Positions 1 to 6,529 of a stretch of 6,978 nt of DNA are shown one piece after another (positions within the stretch are counted from its first letter, which is position 1; every line of letters begins with the position of its first letter). Position numbers and translations under genes: made by a program. The notes beneath the pieces are model-generated. The model had not been told where the DNA came from, ran no database searches, and saw nothing but the letters and a program-made list of their open reading frames with translations. The stretch comes from Oscillospiraceae bacterium (GTDB lineage: Bacteria > Bacillota > Clostridia > Oscillospirales > Ruminococcaceae), in assembly GCA_017544185.1 (NCBI GenBank), contig JAFYEQ010000092.1, positions 1 to 6,978 on the forward strand, written 5' to 3'.

Positions 1-36
1 ATTTGCGGCGATCTCTTCAAAAAAGCGGATATCCAT
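1..36 (-). CDS. 5' end of a gene, possibly a GNAT-family acetyltransferase (partial)
   Basis: Only the first 12 codons are inside the window, reading MDIRFFEEIAAN. The ATG lies one base after the TGA stop of the carbamoyltransferase gene, and a GGTGA sequence at 42-46, inside the last codons of that gene, sits 5 bases upstream as a plausible ribosome binding site. The tight junction argues for co-transcription and translational coupling. The start resembles my recollection of small GNAT N-acetyltransferases that begin with an 'FEE.A.NA' helix; an acetyltransferase would suit an arginine operon, but twelve residues cannot establish a family. The start site is much better supported than the product. 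Confidence 0.45.
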   Translation of the reverse strand, partial: MDIRFFEEIAAN

Positions 37-37
37 A

Positions 38-967
38 TCATTCACCGAGCATCGTGTACAGCAGGCCCTTCTCGGCATGACGCCTGTTCTCGGCCTGACG
101 GAGTATGGTATCTATGTTCTTCTCCACCGTCTCGCGGGAGACCTCATACCCCGAATGGATGGGCATATCATGCATGACTACAGCGTGAGCCCCTGCGAGC
201 ATCTCCTCGTTTATCTGGTAGGGCATCATCTTTGCCATGCGCTCCTCCATCACGGGAGCGTAGGCAGGATCGTTGAAGAACTCCATGTCCAGCCAACAGT
301 CGGTGTAGAGCACGTCCATCTCCCGTACCAGCGAGAGGAACTCCTCACGGGGCATATCGGGAGACAGCTCCGCGAAATTGCCTGTGGCAGCCGCGCTGGT
401 CATGAGCTCTTCGTCTGTGGAAGGAGCGTTTATCACAGGCGTCATGGACCAGAGCTTGCCGCCCAGACGGGGCAGTGTGTCCGCCAGTGAATTGAGCACG
501 TTGTTGCGTATGCCGATGTACATCATCTTGACATCGTAGGTACCGAAGAGCTCCTTCACCGTCATCACATCAGCCAGTGCCTGCGACGGATGGTACCTGT
601 TGCAGCAGCCGTTGATCACGGGCACGGTGGACCACTTCGCCATCTCAAGGAGCGTGGCGTTGCCCTTCAGCCTTGCCATGATCACGTCTACGTTCCTGCC
701 GACATAGCGCACCTCGTCGCATACCTCACCTACCATGAAGTTGCTGTCGCGCCAGGTCTGCTCGAAGTATATGCCGCCCAGCTCCTCTATGCCCAGCCCG
801 AAGGAGAGCGCCGTCCTCGTGGACGTCTTCTCGAAGAGCATATACATCTTCTTGCCCTTGAGACTGTCGGCGTATCTGTCGGGAGACCTCTTGATCTGTT
901 CGGCTGTATCGAGTATATGCAGCAGCTTTTCGGTGCTCATATCCTTGAAGTTTATCACATGTTCCAT
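38..967 (-). CDS. argF: Ornithine carbamoyltransferase-like protein with altered active-site motifs
   Basis: This 309-residue protein belongs to the aspartate/ornithine carbamoyltransferase family, close to the usual length of about 310-330. The expected reaction is carbamoyl phosphate plus ornithine to citrulline in the cytoplasm. The carbamoyl-phosphate site is intact: STRT at 49-52, Arg99, HPSQALAD at 126-133 and the C-terminal QAENR ending at Arg295. Asn155/Asn156 and Asp223 match ornithine-binding positions of E. coli ArgF. Two hallmark motifs are changed: the SMG loop reads DME (227-229), and the HCLP motif holding the catalytic Cys reads HDMP (266-269), so Asp267 replaces Cys. The usual STRTR also reads STRTA. 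Start is the ATG at 967, with AGGGGG at 974-979 six bases upstream. It follows argH by 25 bases, consistent with a role in citrulline supply, but a different amine acceptor is possible. The family is sure; the exact substrate is not. Confidence 0.85.
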   Translation of the reverse strand: MEHVINFKDMSTEKLLHILDTAEQIKRSPDRYADSLKGKKMYMLFEKTSTRTALSFGLGIEELGGIYFEQTWRDSNFMVGEVCDEVRYVGRNVDVIMARLKGNATLLEMAKWSTVPVINGCCNRYHPSQALADVMTVKELFGTYDVKMMYIGIRNNVLNSLADTLPRLGGKLWSMTPVINAPSTDEELMTSAAATGNFAELSPDMPREEFLSLVREMDVLYTDCWLDMEFFNDPAYAPVMEERMAKMMPYQINEEMLAGAHAVVMHDMPIHSGYEVSRETVEKNIDTILRQAENRRHAEKGLLYTMLGE

Positions 968-992
968 AAAGATCCCCCTGTCTTGAGTTTTA

Positions 993-2366
993 TTACCTTA
1001 GTTTCGTCTTGAGCCTTTCCACCTGACGAGCCACCGCTTCGGGAGCAGGGCCGCCCTCTACACTGCGCTGCATCACGCAGGTGTCAAGGCTGATGGCCTT
1101 GTATACGTCCTCGTCAAAGAGCTCGGACAGCTTCTTGTATTCTGATATGGGCAGCTCCTCCAGAGTGGTGTCCAGCTCTATGCATCTTGCTACGAGTGTG
1201 CCCGTTATCTTGTATGCGCTCCTGAAGGGCATGCCCTTCTTGACCAGATAGTCAGCGCAGTCTGTTGCGTTGATGAAGCCCTTTGCAGCTGCACGGCGCA
1301 TATTGTCCTTCAGCACTGTCATGGTAGCGAGCATGGGCGTGAAGGTGGATATGCACAGCTTCACGGTGTCTACCGCGTCGAATATGGCTTCCTTGTCCTC
1401 CTGCATGTCCTTGTTGTATGCCAGCGGGAGGTTTTTCATCATGGACAGCAGCGTGGTAAGGTCTCCGTACACTCTGCCCGTCTTGCCGCGTATGAGCTCC
1501 GTGATATCGGGGTTCTTCTTCTGCGGCATGATGGACGATCCCGTGGAATAAGCATCATCCAGCTCGATGAACTTGAACTCCCATGAGCACCAGAGTATGA
1601 TCTCCTCGGAGAAGCGGGACAGATGCATCATGAGTATGGACAGCACCCCTGCCAGCTCGCAGCAGAAGTCGCGGTCGGATACACCGTCCAGACTGTTGTC
1701 GGTATAGGTATCGAAGCCCAGCAGTTCCGCTGTGCGCTCTCTGTCCAGAGGATAAGTAGTTCCTGCCAGAGCACATGAGCCAAGGGGCATCACGTTCATC
1801 CTGCGTCTGCAGTCGGAGAGCCTGTCCAGATCACGCATGAGCATCTGAGCGTATGCCATGACGTGATGCGCGAAGGTGACGGGCTGTGCCCTCTGCATAT
1901 GGGTGTACCCTGGCATGACTGTATAGTAATGCTCCTGGGCTATGGATACGATGGTCTCGATCAGCTCACGTATGAGAGCCGCGATCTCATCGCACTCGCC
2001 TCTGAGATAGTGGCGTATGTCCACCGCTACCTGATCGTTTCGCGATCTGGCGGTGTGGAGCCTCTTGCCGGTGTCCCCCAGACGGGAGGTGAGCACCTGC
2101 TCCACGAACATATGTATGTCCTCCGCATTGGGGTCTATCTCCAGCGCTCCGCTGTCAAGATCTGCGAGTATGCCGCGCAGACCGTCTATGATCTTCAGGC
2201 TCTCGTCCTTGTCTATGATACCCTGCTCACCGAGCATGGTCGCATGAGCTATGGAGCCCTCTATGTCCGAGCAGTACATCCTGGCATCGAACTTTATGGA
2301 TGAATTGAAGTCGTTCACACGGGAGTCTATCTCCTTGGAGAATCTCCCTGCCCACATCATAGCCAT
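993..2366 (-). CDS. argH: Argininosuccinate lyase
   Basis: ArgH cleaves argininosuccinate into arginine and fumarate, the last step of arginine synthesis, and works as a cytoplasmic homotetramer of the fumarase/aspartase superfamily. The 457-residue protein has the normal family length. All three conserved regions are visible: TARSRNDQV at 105-113, GYTHMQRAQP at 153-162 with the general acid/base His156, and the signature loop GSSIMPQKKNP at 276-286 carrying the catalytic serine pair. Nothing looks broken. The gene begins 9 bases after the lipoprotein stop codon; GAGGTGA at 2371-2377 overlaps that stop codon, so the two are probably coupled. The start is slightly ambiguous: Met1 (2366) is 4 bases from this site, while in-frame ATGs at 2360 and 2357 are 10 and 13 bases away and give the family-typical MWxGRF beginning. 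No promoter or arginine operator fits in the 9-base gap, so transcription must come from upstream. Confidence 0.97.
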   Translation of the reverse strand: MAMMWAGRFSKEIDSRVNDFNSSIKFDARMYCSDIEGSIAHATMLGEQGIIDKDESLKIIDGLRGILADLDSGALEIDPNAEDIHMFVEQVLTSRLGDTGKRLHTARSRNDQVAVDIRHYLRGECDEIAALIRELIETIVSIAQEHYYTVMPGYTHMQRAQPVTFAHHVMAYAQMLMRDLDRLSDCRRRMNVMPLGSCALAGTTYPLDRERTAELLGFDTYTDNSLDGVSDRDFCCELAGVLSILMMHLSRFSEEIILWCSWEFKFIELDDAYSTGSSIMPQKKNPDITELIRGKTGRVYGDLTTLLSMMKNLPLAYNKDMQEDKEAIFDAVDTVKLCISTFTPMLATMTVLKDNMRRAAAKGFINATDCADYLVKKGMPFRSAYKITGTLVARCIELDTTLEELPISEYKKLSELFDEDVYKAISLDTCVMQRSVEGGPAPEAVARQVERLKTKLR

Positions 2367-2375
2367 ATCATCACC

Positions 2376-2927
2376 TCATTTTGTCGCAGGCAGTGGCTCT
2401 GCGTCTTCGAATATGGTCGGATCCACCGTGCCGATGGTGATGGAGTTCTCCTCCATGTACTCGGATACCTGCTGATACTTGTCGGAGTCCTGCGGGAGCA
2501 CGCCTATCTGCGCCATCTCCTCGGTGGTAGCGCGTCTGAACGCCGCACTGTCGTTGTTCATGAACTTCGTGAGACCGGGTATGGTCAGAGTATCGTTCTC
2601 GATAAGTACCGTCGCCTTCTTGCCCTCATCGTTGTTGATCATGAGGGTATTGTCAGTCAGCGTGTAGGGTACCTCCACCATGTAGCCGGGCACCTTCTCC
2701 GAGGGCTCGTGGAGTATGAGGGACTCCTCGGTGAACTCCAGGAGATAATAGTACGGGTCCGTCACCGACACGATATGCTCGGGACCGCTCTGAGCGCACC
2801 AAACTCCGATGATATCGGTCTTGTAGGATGCATAGTCGGGCCCCTGTGAGGAGTCACAGGACGACAATACTGCTATTGTCGATGCAATGGATAATACAAG
2901 AGATATCCTCTTCCTATTAAGAGACAT
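2376..2927 (-). CDS. Predicted lipoprotein with a lipocalin-like beta-rich domain
   Basis: The 183-residue product has a basic N terminus (RKR at 5-7), a hydrophobic stretch at 8-21 and a lipobox LSSC ending at Cys24, so it should be lipidated and anchored on the outer face of the membrane. Residues about 38-115 have the pattern of small lipocalin-like domains in Firmicute lipoproteins: an IGVW start, then short strands with 'LLEFTEESL', 'YTLTDNTLMI' and 'IENDTLTI'. The C-terminal 60 residues are polar and acidic, without a recognised motif. I do not know its function and see no direct link to arginine synthesis. The ATG at 2927 is one base beyond the stop codon of the glycosylase-like gene; GGGG at 2935-2938, 7 bases upstream, lies within that gene's last codons. 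It is thus embedded in an operon-like run ahead of argH. Confidence 0.85.
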   Translation of the reverse strand: MSLNRKRISLVLSIASTIAVLSSCDSSQGPDYASYKTDIIGVWCAQSGPEHIVSVTDPYYYLLEFTEESLILHEPSEKVPGYMVEVPYTLTDNTLMINNDEGKKATVLIENDTLTIPGLTKFMNNDSAAFRRATTEEMAQIGVLPQDSDKYQQVSEYMEENSITIGTVDPTIFEDAEPLPATK

Positions 2928-2928
2928 T

Positions 2929-3681
2929 TTATATCCCCATTTCTTTCATTTCTTTTGCTATGTATTTCCAAGCGCTTATAACATTAGGTTTTCCACCAGC
3001 GTTAACTTCTTGGTATGCAGGGTGTGCAACGCCATATACTTTGATACTGGGATCTAATGGGTATGTAGAGCAAAAAGGAACGCCGGTCCTCAAATGGTCT
3101 TGCCATGTCTCTTTTCCATTAGTATCTTTAGTAGACTTATCTATCACCAATTCATATACTTCTTTTCCAAGACAAATTATGACTTTCGGCTTTATTACTG
3201 CCACAAGATCTTCAAATAATCCTTTATCTTGCTTTAGCAGGGATCTTGTCATTAGTTTGCTTTCGCTTCCAGCACTTAACGGGCGATATCCCAATGAATA
3301 ATTGGTGAAGAACAGTCTCTTACCGCAATCATACTTTCTTACATCTATGCCCATGTAAAGAAAGTTTTCTTTGATTGCGTTATTTGTTTTATTATCTGAT
3401 TCTTCATATCCAGCATCTTTTGCACCTTTTTTTATTCTGTCAAGTGTACGAAGATACTTTGGGTCATGGTCAGGGTTGTAGCCATAATCTTGGGCTACAA
3501 GGAGAATATCAACACCATCTTCTAGGTTTTTAAGTTGGTATCCTTGCCAATAGGCGTAAAGATTTATTTGATCACTTTCTAGCCACGTCTTGCATTCTTC
3601 AAACATAAACTTACGGTTTCCGTAGCTTTTGCGAGACGATATATCTTTTTTTGCTTTTTCAACAAGTTCGGCATATGTCAT
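2929..3681 (-). CDS. Uracil-DNA glycosylase superfamily protein, AT-rich
   Basis: The 250-residue protein shows the order of motifs of the uracil-DNA glycosylase fold: ILLVAQDYG at 59-67 (in the place of motif 1, GQDPY or GEAPG in characterised families), LFFTNYSLGYRP at 123-134, PKVIICLGKEVYELV at 165-179 (the core strand and helix seen in family 4/5-like enzymes) and YGVAHPAYQ at 216-224 (the HPS-like motif 2). The general reaction would be removal of a damaged base such as uracil from DNA, but the active-site residues differ from the well-known families, so activity is uncertain. Base composition is very unlike its neighbours: 21 G+C in 60 bases at 2941-3000 against 41 in 60 at 1021-1080 in argH. 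A GTG at 3690 is in frame, but AAAGGG at 3690-3695 overlaps it and stands 8 bases before the ATG at 3681, which I choose. The gene separates argG from argH and was probably acquired by transfer. Confidence 0.8.
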   Translation of the reverse strand: MTYAELVEKAKKDISSRKSYGNRKFMFEECKTWLESDQINLYAYWQGYQLKNLEDGVDILLVAQDYGYNPDHDPKYLRTLDRIKKGAKDAGYEESDNKTNNAIKENFLYMGIDVRKYDCGKRLFFTNYSLGYRPLSAGSESKLMTRSLLKQDKGLFEDLVAVIKPKVIICLGKEVYELVIDKSTKDTNGKETWQDHLRTGVPFCSTYPLDPSIKVYGVAHPAYQEVNAGGKPNVISAWKYIAKEMKEMGI

Positions 3682-3689
3682 TGTATACA

Positions 3690-3695
3690 CCCTTT
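3690..3695 (-). promoter_or_regulatory. Ribosome binding site deciding the glycosylase-like gene start
   Basis: The minus strand reads AAAGGG here, followed by 8 bases and ATG at 3681. It overlaps the competing in-frame GTG at 3688-3690, which therefore has no usable binding site of its own. This favours the 250-residue product. Confidence 0.6.
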
Positions 3696-3707
3696 CGACC
3701 TACAGCA

Positions 3708-3716
3708 AGTATATCA
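3708..3716 (-). promoter_or_regulatory. Candidate extended -10 promoter for the glycosylase-like gene and downstream genes
   Basis: The minus strand reads TGATATACT, which is TGn followed by TATACT: five of six bases of the TATAAT consensus with the extended -10 TG. The hexamer at the -35 distance (ATCAAA around 3731-3736) is poor, which extended -10 promoters tolerate. Transcription would begin near 3700, just ahead of the AAAGGG ribosome binding site. It lies after the argG terminator, so it may drive the whole run through the lipoprotein gene, argH and the carbamoyltransferase gene. Prediction only. Confidence 0.45.
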
Positions 3717-3751
3717 TAGTGATTTATCTCTTTGATTTATGAACCACTTTG

Positions 3752-3764
3752 ATTGTTGAACAAT
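3752..3764. repeat. Short inverted repeat upstream of the glycosylase-like gene promoter
   Basis: ATTGTT and AACAAT form a perfect dyad around a single central G. It is centred about 45 bases upstream of the candidate -10 box, a place where an activator could bind. The sequence is short and the region AT-rich, so chance is possible. Confidence 0.35.
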
Positions 3765-3791
3765 GTAAGAATGTGTGTAATAAAAACAGAT

Positions 3792-3821
3792 AAGATGACC
3801 GATGATGACATCGGTCATCTT
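3792..3821 (-). terminator. Intrinsic terminator of argG
   Basis: A perfect 13-base-pair stem (AAGATGACCGATG with CATCGGTCATCTT) closes a 4-base loop. On the minus strand the stem is followed by ATCTG and then TTTTTATT. It begins 46 bases after the argG stop codon. The T run starts five bases after the stem, so termination could be less than complete. On the plus strand no T run follows, so it is directional. Confidence 0.85.
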
Positions 3822-3867
3822 TGAGCGCATCAACTTTTATGACTATCAGACGGCTCTAAGCCCTCTG

Positions 3868-5100
3868 TCAGCCATTTCTCTTCTGGTCCAGCTTAGCCTT
3901 GACGTGGGTCGACAGACCGAAGATGTTGATGAAGCCCGCTGCGTCAGCCTGATCGTATACCTCATCCTCGTCGAAGGTAGCCACTTCCTCATCATAGAGG
4001 GTGTAGGGAGAGGTAACGCCTGCGTTGGTGACATTGCCCTTGTAAAGCTTGAGCTTCACGTCACCGGTGACGGTCTTCTGAGTATCGTCAACGAAAGCGG
4101 AGAGAGCCTCACGGAGAGGAGTGAACCACTGACCGTTGTATACCAGATCTGCGAACTTGATCGACAGATATGCCTTCATCCTTGTTACTTCCTTGTCAAG
4201 GCAGATGGTCTCGAGAGTATCATGTGCCTTGTAGAGGATAGTGCCGCCGGGAGTCTCGTATACGCCTCTGGACTTCATGCCGACCAGACGGTTCTCCACC
4301 AGGTCCATAAGGCCGATGCCGTTCTCGCCGCCCAGCTTGTTGAGGTAGGATACCAGCTCAACGCCGTTCATCTTCTTGCCGTCAACAGCGGTGGGGATGC
4401 CCTTCTCGAAGTGGATGGTCACATAGGTAGCCTTGTCGGGAGCCTTCTCGGGAGATACGCCCAGCTCAAGGAAGCCTTCCTTGTTGTACTGAGGCTCGTT
4501 AGCGGGATCTTCAAGATCCAGTCCCTCGTGGGAAAGATGCCAGATGTTCTTGTCCTTGGAGTAGTTGGTCTCTCTGGTTATGCGGAGGGGTATGTTGTGA
4601 GCCTCTGCATAGTCGATCTCCTGATCTCTGGACTTGATGTCCCATTCTCTCCAGGGAGCGATGACAGCCATGTCGGGAGCGAATGCCTTGATAGCCAGCT
4701 CGAATCTTACCTGGTCGTTGCCCTTGCCGGTGCAGCCGTGGCAGATAGCGTCAGCGCCCTCTGCTATGGCGATCTCAGCGATCCTCTTTGCTATGATAGG
4801 ACGAGCGAAGGATGTACCGAGGAGGTACTTGCCCTCGTATATAGCGCCGGCCTTGATGGTGGGGTATATATAGTCCTGGATGAACTCTTCCTTCAGATCC
4901 TCGATGTACAGCTTGGAAGCGCCGGTCTTTATAGCCTTCTCCTCCAGACCGTCCAGCTCGGTGCCCTGACCTACGTCAGCGGATACTGCGATGACCTCAC
5001 AGTTGTTGTAGTTCTCCTTGAGCCAGGGGATTATGATAGAAGTGTCGAGTCCTCCGGAATATGCGAGGACTACCTTTTTGATCTTGGACTTATCGACCAT
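3868..5100 (-). CDS. argG: Argininosuccinate synthase
   Basis: ArgG joins citrulline and aspartate with ATP to make argininosuccinate, the next-to-last step of arginine synthesis, as a cytoplasmic homotetramer. The 410-residue protein is of normal length (about 400). The N-terminal ATP pyrophosphatase motif AYSGGLDTS is at 13-21, the conserved LLGTSFARP at 93-101, and the second family signature [13 protein letters not shown] at 122-134. The chosen start is the ATG at 5100: it gives the expected short lead-in before the ATP motif and has a perfect GGAGGT 7 bases upstream. The frame stays open 20 codons further, to a GTG at 5160 that also has a ribosome binding site (see the leader hairpin). 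A consensus promoter lies about 125 bases upstream with possible ArgR sites beyond it, and a terminator follows, so argG may be transcribed alone, unlike the argH/argF-like pair. Confidence 0.97.
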   Translation of the reverse strand: MVDKSKIKKVVLAYSGGLDTSIIIPWLKENYNNCEVIAVSADVGQGTELDGLEEKAIKTGASKLYIEDLKEEFIQDYIYPTIKAGAIYEGKYLLGTSFARPIIAKRIAEIAIAEGADAICHGCTGKGNDQVRFELAIKAFAPDMAVIAPWREWDIKSRDQEIDYAEAHNIPLRITRETNYSKDKNIWHLSHEGLDLEDPANEPQYNKEGFLELGVSPEKAPDKATYVTIHFEKGIPTAVDGKKMNGVELVSYLNKLGGENGIGLMDLVENRLVGMKSRGVYETPGGTILYKAHDTLETICLDKEVTRMKAYLSIKFADLVYNGQWFTPLREALSAFVDDTQKTVTGDVKLKLYKGNVTNAGVTSPYTLYDEEVATFDEDEVYDQADAAGFINIFGLSTHVKAKLDQKRNG

Positions 5101-5107
5101 TTTGATT

Positions 5108-5113
5108 ACCTCC
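5108..5113 (-). promoter_or_regulatory. Ribosome binding site of argG
   Basis: The minus strand reads GGAGGT, 7 bases before the ATG at 5100, an ideal sequence and spacing. It favours this start over the in-frame GTG at 5160. Confidence 0.8.
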
Positions 5114-5166
5114 GATTTATTTAGAATAGAACGTGTCAAAGACCGGGATATCGAATACACCGCGAA

Positions 5167-5188
5167 GCCCTCCCGTCAGCGGGACGGC
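5167..5188 (-). promoter_or_regulatory. argG leader hairpin overlapping a second in-frame ribosome binding site
   Basis: A stem of TCCCG with CGGGA around a 4-base loop (5171-5184) extends after one mismatch by three more pairs to 5167-5188. Its 3' arm on the transcript contains most of GGAGGG (5168-5173), which stands 7 bases before an in-frame GTG at 5160. Use of that GTG would add 20 residues to ArgG. Whether the structure matters in the cell is unknown; the geometry is what is seen. Confidence 0.35.
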
Positions 5189-5223
5189 CGCAGTGATGCG
5201 TCTTTTCACCGTGTGATATACAC

Positions 5224-5251
5224 ATTATACTCTATTATTCTGATTTGTCAA
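5224..5251 (-). promoter_or_regulatory. Sigma-A type promoter of argG
   Basis: The minus strand has TTGACA (5246-5251), 16 bases, then TATAAT (5224-5229): both hexamers match the consensus perfectly, with a spacer one base shorter than ideal. The predicted start is an A near 5217, giving a leader of about 117 bases. Such a strong promoter on a biosynthetic gene suggests control by a repressor. Confidence 0.85.
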
Positions 5252-5257
5252 GTGCTT

Positions 5258-5304
5258 TTTGCATATTTTTTCTGATTTTCACAAAAATCAACTAAATATG
5301 CAAA
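5258..5304. promoter_or_regulatory. Nested 47-base inverted repeat upstream of the argG promoter, candidate operator
   Basis: Outer arms TTTGCATATTT (5258-5268) and AAATATGCAAA (5294-5304) are perfect 11-base complements. Inside them, TGATTTT (5273-5279) and AAAATCA (5284-5290) form a second perfect dyad around CACA. Both share nearly the same centre (5281 and 5281.5), giving 18 pairs with only a 4/3-base asymmetry between arms. The edge is 6 bases from the -35 box. Neither strand has a T run after it, so it is not a terminator. An operator for ArgR or another dimeric regulator is the likeliest role, by inference. Confidence 0.6.
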
Positions 5305-5308
5305 TATA

Positions 5309-5333
5309 CATGAATAAAACTAATAAATATGCA
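5309..5333 (+). promoter_or_regulatory. ARG-box-like half site and third copy of the AAATATGCA element
   Basis: CATGAATAAAA at 5309-5319 matches the first 11 positions of the Bacillus subtilis AhrC/ArgR box as I recall it (CATGAATAAAAATKCAAK); only two of the remaining seven match. AAATATGCA recurs at 5325-5333, exactly 31 bases (about three helical turns) after the copy at 5294. The combination 55-85 bases upstream of the argG -35 box suggests a multi-site ArgR operator, but the match is partial. Confidence 0.4.
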
Positions 5334-5408
5334 TGGCGGAGCAGGATACAGAACACCGGGCGCCCGTGACCGATCGTTATCTCAACTCTCAACGCTCGCC
5401 GACTCCTG

Positions 5409-6524
5409 TCAGCTCAGCCTTCCCTTGAAGTCCTCGTAGCCGAAGGACCTTACCAGTTGTACGCCCTCGTCCGATACGGTGTATATCCACGGCAGGGACA
5501 TGCCGTTGAAGGTGTTGTTCTTCACCATGGTGTATATCGCCATATCTCCGAAGACCAGCCTGTCGCCTATGTGAAGCTCCCGTGAGAAGCGGTAGGAGCC
5601 TATCCTGTCTCCCGCAAGGCACGTAGGAGCGCCCAGCATGTACTCGTATGCCCCATCCTTGTCCTCATCGGTCAGCGGCGGACGGTAGGGCATCTCCAGC
5701 ACGTCCGGCATATGGCAGGCGGCGGAGGTGTCGAGTATCACATGGTGTATGCCGTTCTTCACGAATATGTCCAGCACCTCTGTCACCAGATATCCCGCGT
5801 TCAGCGCGTGAGCCTCGCCGGGCTCTAAGTATATCTCGCAGCCGTACCGTTCGCGCAGTCCGTCTATCACCCGACAGAGACGGTCTATGTCATAGCCCTC
5901 GCGGGTGATGTGGTGACCGCCGCCCAGATCCAGCCAGCGTATGCCCTCCATGTACCGTGCGAACTTCTCGTTGAACGCCTGTACGGTATGCTCCAGCGCA
6001 TCGCTGTCCTGCTCGCACAGGGTGTGGAACAGCAGTCCCTCTATGCCCTCGGGGACGTACATGTCAGCCGCCCTTGTGCCCAGCCGCGACAGAGGGGAGC
6101 AGGGGTCGTATATCTCATGCTCCTGCTCTGAGTATTCCGGGTCTACACGGATGGCGCAGGACGCGCCCTTTGTACGGTCCGCGAAGCGCAGGTACTGTGC
6201 GGGAGTGTTGAAGACTATATGATCCGCGGTGGATGCGATCTCGTCGAACTCGTCATCGCGGTACGCGGGGGAGAAGATATGCACCTGACCGTCGGGCATC
6301 TCCTCCCGCCCCAGCCTTGCCTCATAGAGGCCGCTGGAGGTGGTGCCGTCTATGTACGGCGCCATCTCGGGATATACAGACCACATGGAGAAGGCCTTCT
6401 GAGCCAGGAGGATCTTGGCGCCCGTGCGTCTTCGCACCCCGTCAAGTATCTCCATGTTCCGCCGTATCAGCCGCTTGTCCACAACATAGCATGGGGTATG
6501 CAGCGAGGATATGTCAAATGTCAT
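5409..6524 (-). CDS. nspC: Carboxynorspermidine/carboxyspermidine decarboxylase
   Basis: NspC is a pyridoxal-phosphate enzyme of the alanine racemase-like fold (fold III) that decarboxylates carboxynorspermidine or carboxyspermidine, giving norspermidine or spermidine; many gut bacteria make spermidine this way. From the ATG at 6524 it has 371 residues, the usual length. Visible motifs are LLAQKAFS at 39-46 with the cofactor Lys43, WLDLGGGHHIT at 197-207, EPGEA at 234-238, CHMPDVLEMPYRP at 270-282, and PTCLAGD at 300-306 with the conserved Cys302 and Asp306. An in-frame GTG at 6533 would overlap the preceding stop codon as GTGA and add three residues; I prefer the ATG because GAGAAG lies 8 bases before it. 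The gene is the last of a tight three-gene set; no partner carboxynorspermidine synthase is in the window. No clear terminator follows it. Confidence 0.92.
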   Translation of the reverse strand: MTFDISSLHTPCYVVDKRLIRRNMEILDGVRRRTGAKILLAQKAFSMWSVYPEMAPYIDGTTSSGLYEARLGREEMPDGQVHIFSPAYRDDEFDEIASTADHIVFNTPAQYLRFADRTKGASCAIRVDPEYSEQEHEIYDPCSPLSRLGTRAADMYVPEGIEGLLFHTLCEQDSDALEHTVQAFNEKFARYMEGIRWLDLGGGHHITREGYDIDRLCRVIDGLRERYGCEIYLEPGEAHALNAGYLVTEVLDIFVKNGIHHVILDTSAACHMPDVLEMPYRPPLTDEDKDGAYEYMLGAPTCLAGDRIGSYRFSRELHIGDRLVFGDMAIYTMVKNNTFNGMSLPWIYTVSDEGVQLVRSFGYEDFKGRLS

Positions 6525-6529
6525 CGCCG

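Noticed and set aside
3802..5124. A 440-codon open frame on the plus strand opposite argG
   Set aside because: It lies antisense to an unmistakable argG, begins inside the argG terminator, has no recognisable motif and no ribosome binding site; the GC-rich codon pattern of argG explains the absence of stops.
5101..5217. T-box or other riboswitch in the argG leader
   Set aside because: The leader is only about 117 bases, and the T-box AGGGTGGNACCGCG sequence, a specifier-loop layout and a terminator are all absent. Only small hairpins are visible.
5354..5368. GC-rich palindrome CGGGCGCCCG as a terminator for nspC
   Set aside because: The stem is only about five pairs with a tight loop or bulge, and no T run follows on the minus strand. 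The rest of 5334-5408 shows nothing I can name.
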